Of a DNA stretch of 64,000 bases, positions 62,934 through 64,000 are shown one piece after another. The notes under the pieces were generated by a model that was given only the letters and a program-made list of their open reading frames with translations, was not told the origin of the DNA and made no database searches. Within the stretch, counting starts at the first letter, position 1. Every line of letters starts with the position of its first letter. A program made the position numbers and the translations under genes. The stretch comes from Thalassospira sp. HJ (GTDB lineage: Bacteria; Pseudomonadota; Alphaproteobacteria; Rhodospirillales; Thalassospiraceae), in assembly GCF_000948415.1 (NCBI RefSeq), contig NZ_JYII01000010.1:648952-712951 (forward strand), given 5' to 3'.

Positions 62934-63743
62934 TCAGTCTTCGTCAGAAATGAAGAAGGTCGGAAAATCTGCACCCGGTTCCGGGGCGTAAAGGGCGACG
63001 CCGGCGTTTGTGATCATTTCGGCAATGTGGTCGGGCGGTGGGCAATCGGTAAAGAACGCGCTGACATCGCGGATGGAGCCACCACGCACTACCGCATTGC
63101 GGCCAAACTTGGTGTGATCGGCCACCAGATAGGATTTCCGCGCATTTTTCAGGATCGCGGATCGGGCGCGGACTTCCTGTTCATCGAAATCAAGAAGACT
63201 TCCGTCCGGATCAATGCCACCAACACCGAAAATGCCGTAATCAACCTTGTAGCTGTTAAAGAACGCCTCGACCTCCGGCCCAAGAACATCGCGGTCACGA
63301 TTGCGCAGCCGTCCACCAATCAGGGTGACCTCAAAGCTGTCGTTGGTGGCCGCGACATAGGCAACATTGAGGTTGTTGGTGAAGATCCGCAAATCACGGT
63401 GCTGCAACAGGGCGTTGGCGACAAGCTCCGGCGTGGTGCCGATTGAAAAGAACAGGGATGCGCCATTGGGGATTTCACGCGCAACCAAAGCTGCGATCTT
63501 GCGCTTGTCATTGACGTTCAGCACCTTGCGCGCCCGATAGGCGATGTTTTCATGCTCGAGTGCCGGTTCAACGCCGCCATGTCGGCGTCGCAGCAGCCCC
63601 TCATCACACAGCGCATTGACGTCGCGCCGGATGGTCTGCGGCGTTACATCAAAGCGTTCGGCAAGCTGTTCGATGGTGCGAAAGCCATCTGCACGGACAA
63701 GTTCGACAATACCGGCCTGGCGTTCGGTTGGGCGTTTTTGCAT
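62934..63743 (-). CDS. DeoR/GlpR family transcriptional regulator
   Basis: 269 residues. The helix-turn-helix is at about 6-58: RQAGIVELVRADGFRTIEQLAERFDVTPQTIRRDVNALCDEGLLRRRHGG, the DeoR signature. The sugar-phosphate-binding C-domain (about 75-235) has FFSIGTTPELVANALL, LRIFTNNLNVA and DYGIFGVGGIDPDGSLLDFDEQE. It resembles GlpR, a glycerol 3-phosphate-responsive repressor, more than sugar DeoR proteins. No glp gene is adjacent; the target may lie beyond the right edge. It converges with the LysR gene, 5 bp apart. Confidence 0.9.
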   Translation of the reverse strand: MQKRPTERQAGIVELVRADGFRTIEQLAERFDVTPQTIRRDVNALCDEGLLRRRHGGVEPALEHENIAYRARKVLNVNDKRKIAALVAREIPNGASLFFSIGTTPELVANALLQHRDLRIFTNNLNVAYVAATNDSFEVTLIGGRLRNRDRDVLGPEVEAFFNSYKVDYGIFGVGGIDPDGSLLDFDEQEVRARSAILKNARKSYLVADHTKFGRNAVVRGGSIRDVSAFFTDCPPPDHIAEMITNAGVALYAPEPGADFPTFFISDED

Positions 63744-63887
63744 GGAAACGTGTCTTCGGTGTTGTTCATTTGAAAAGCTGGCGAATGGTATGAGCCATCC
63801 GTGTCGGTTGCGTTACCGTTTGACTGCAATCGTGTGAAACAAACCTTACGGGTTTCTGTTCGCCAGCCCAATGAAAAAGCAGCGGTA

Positions 63888-64000
63888 TTAGCCGTCAAGT
63901 ATTAAAGCATAATGGTCACGCATTCTCGCATTGAGGATGGTGACCATTTTTCTGACGACGGCAATGATAGCAACCTTGCCGGGTTTTCCGTTTTCAGTCA
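63888..64000 (-). mobile_element. C-terminal end of an IS110-family transposase (cut by window edge)
   Basis: On the minus strand an open frame enters from the right edge and ends at a stop at 63888-63890. The 36 visible residues read TENGKPGKVAIIAVVRKMV and then TILNARMRDHYALILDG, the usual C-terminus of IS110-type DEDD transposases (GKP.KVA..A.MRK....LNA..R). Completeness and boundaries lie outside the window. IS110 elements lack terminal inverted repeats, so the end cannot be placed by eye. Confidence 0.7.

Overview
The window looks like a chromosome segment of a marine alphaproteobacterium of the Rhodospirillales, most like Thalassospira. This is inferred from remembered protein similarity and gene order, not from a search. 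Supporting signs are DUF1178, DUF4167, COQ9, a PtsP-type enzyme I, a RodZ-like HTH protein, the three-gene pntAA-pntAB-pntB operon and a prfA-prmC-DUF4167-clpB neighbourhood. G+C is moderate to high, with two AT-richer patches at about 41.4-42.06 kb and 45.1-45.9 kb. I saw no tRNA, rRNA or CRISPR array.

Region by region: 1-3.7 kb holds a partial PNPOx/ferredoxin-reductase fusion, a GST divergent from a LysR regulator, and comF. At 3.75-3.91 kb lies an element with perfect 47-bp inverted repeats. From 4 to 15 kb a familiar alphaproteobacterial series (comF, grxC, Nit amidase, DUF1178, ubiG, lysC) is interrupted by two accessory blocks. The first is a GntR / PhyH dioxygenase / SAF-domain dehydrogenase cassette. 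The second is VOC, YHS, PhoX and a methyltransferase, followed after DUF1178 by a MASE1-GGDEF protein. From 15.5 to 28.9 kb there is a housekeeping run: lysC, a 266-bp inverted-repeat element, a nitronate monooxygenase-like enzyme, ptsP, a RodZ-like protein, ispG, hisS, hemA, prfA, prmC and DUF4167. At 29.2-30.8 kb is the most unusual gene: a stand-alone homologue of VirD4/TraG coupling ATPases whose nucleotide-binding motifs are gone.

From 30.8 to 45.1 kb: MOSC protein, clpB, DUF4197, a small P-loop kinase, a FadD-like ligase, pepF, an ABC1/UbiB-family protein, a 750-bp non-coding stretch with an orphan terminator, and the pnt operon. From 45.2 to 64 kb: two hypothetical proteins, a PepSY/DUF2946-like pair, rpsU, a membrane protein plus HlyD pair, def, COQ9, a catalytically degenerate exported nuclease-like protein, purK and purE, a degenerate GGDEF protein, an unusual phosphofructokinase, ubiX, prpE, a GNAT enzyme divergent from a LysR regulator, a DeoR regulator, and the tail of an IS110-family transposase at the right edge.

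Functional links: ubiG, ubiX, COQ9 and the ABC1 protein all point to ubiquinone metabolism. hisS, prfA, prmC, rpsU and def serve translation. hemA implies the C5 tetrapyrrole route, which is unusual for this class. pntAA/AB/B sets the NADPH/NADH balance. clpB and pepF handle protein quality and peptide turnover. Start codons were chosen mainly from Shine-Dalgarno spacing and family N-termini. Long reading frames antisense to real genes were left out.
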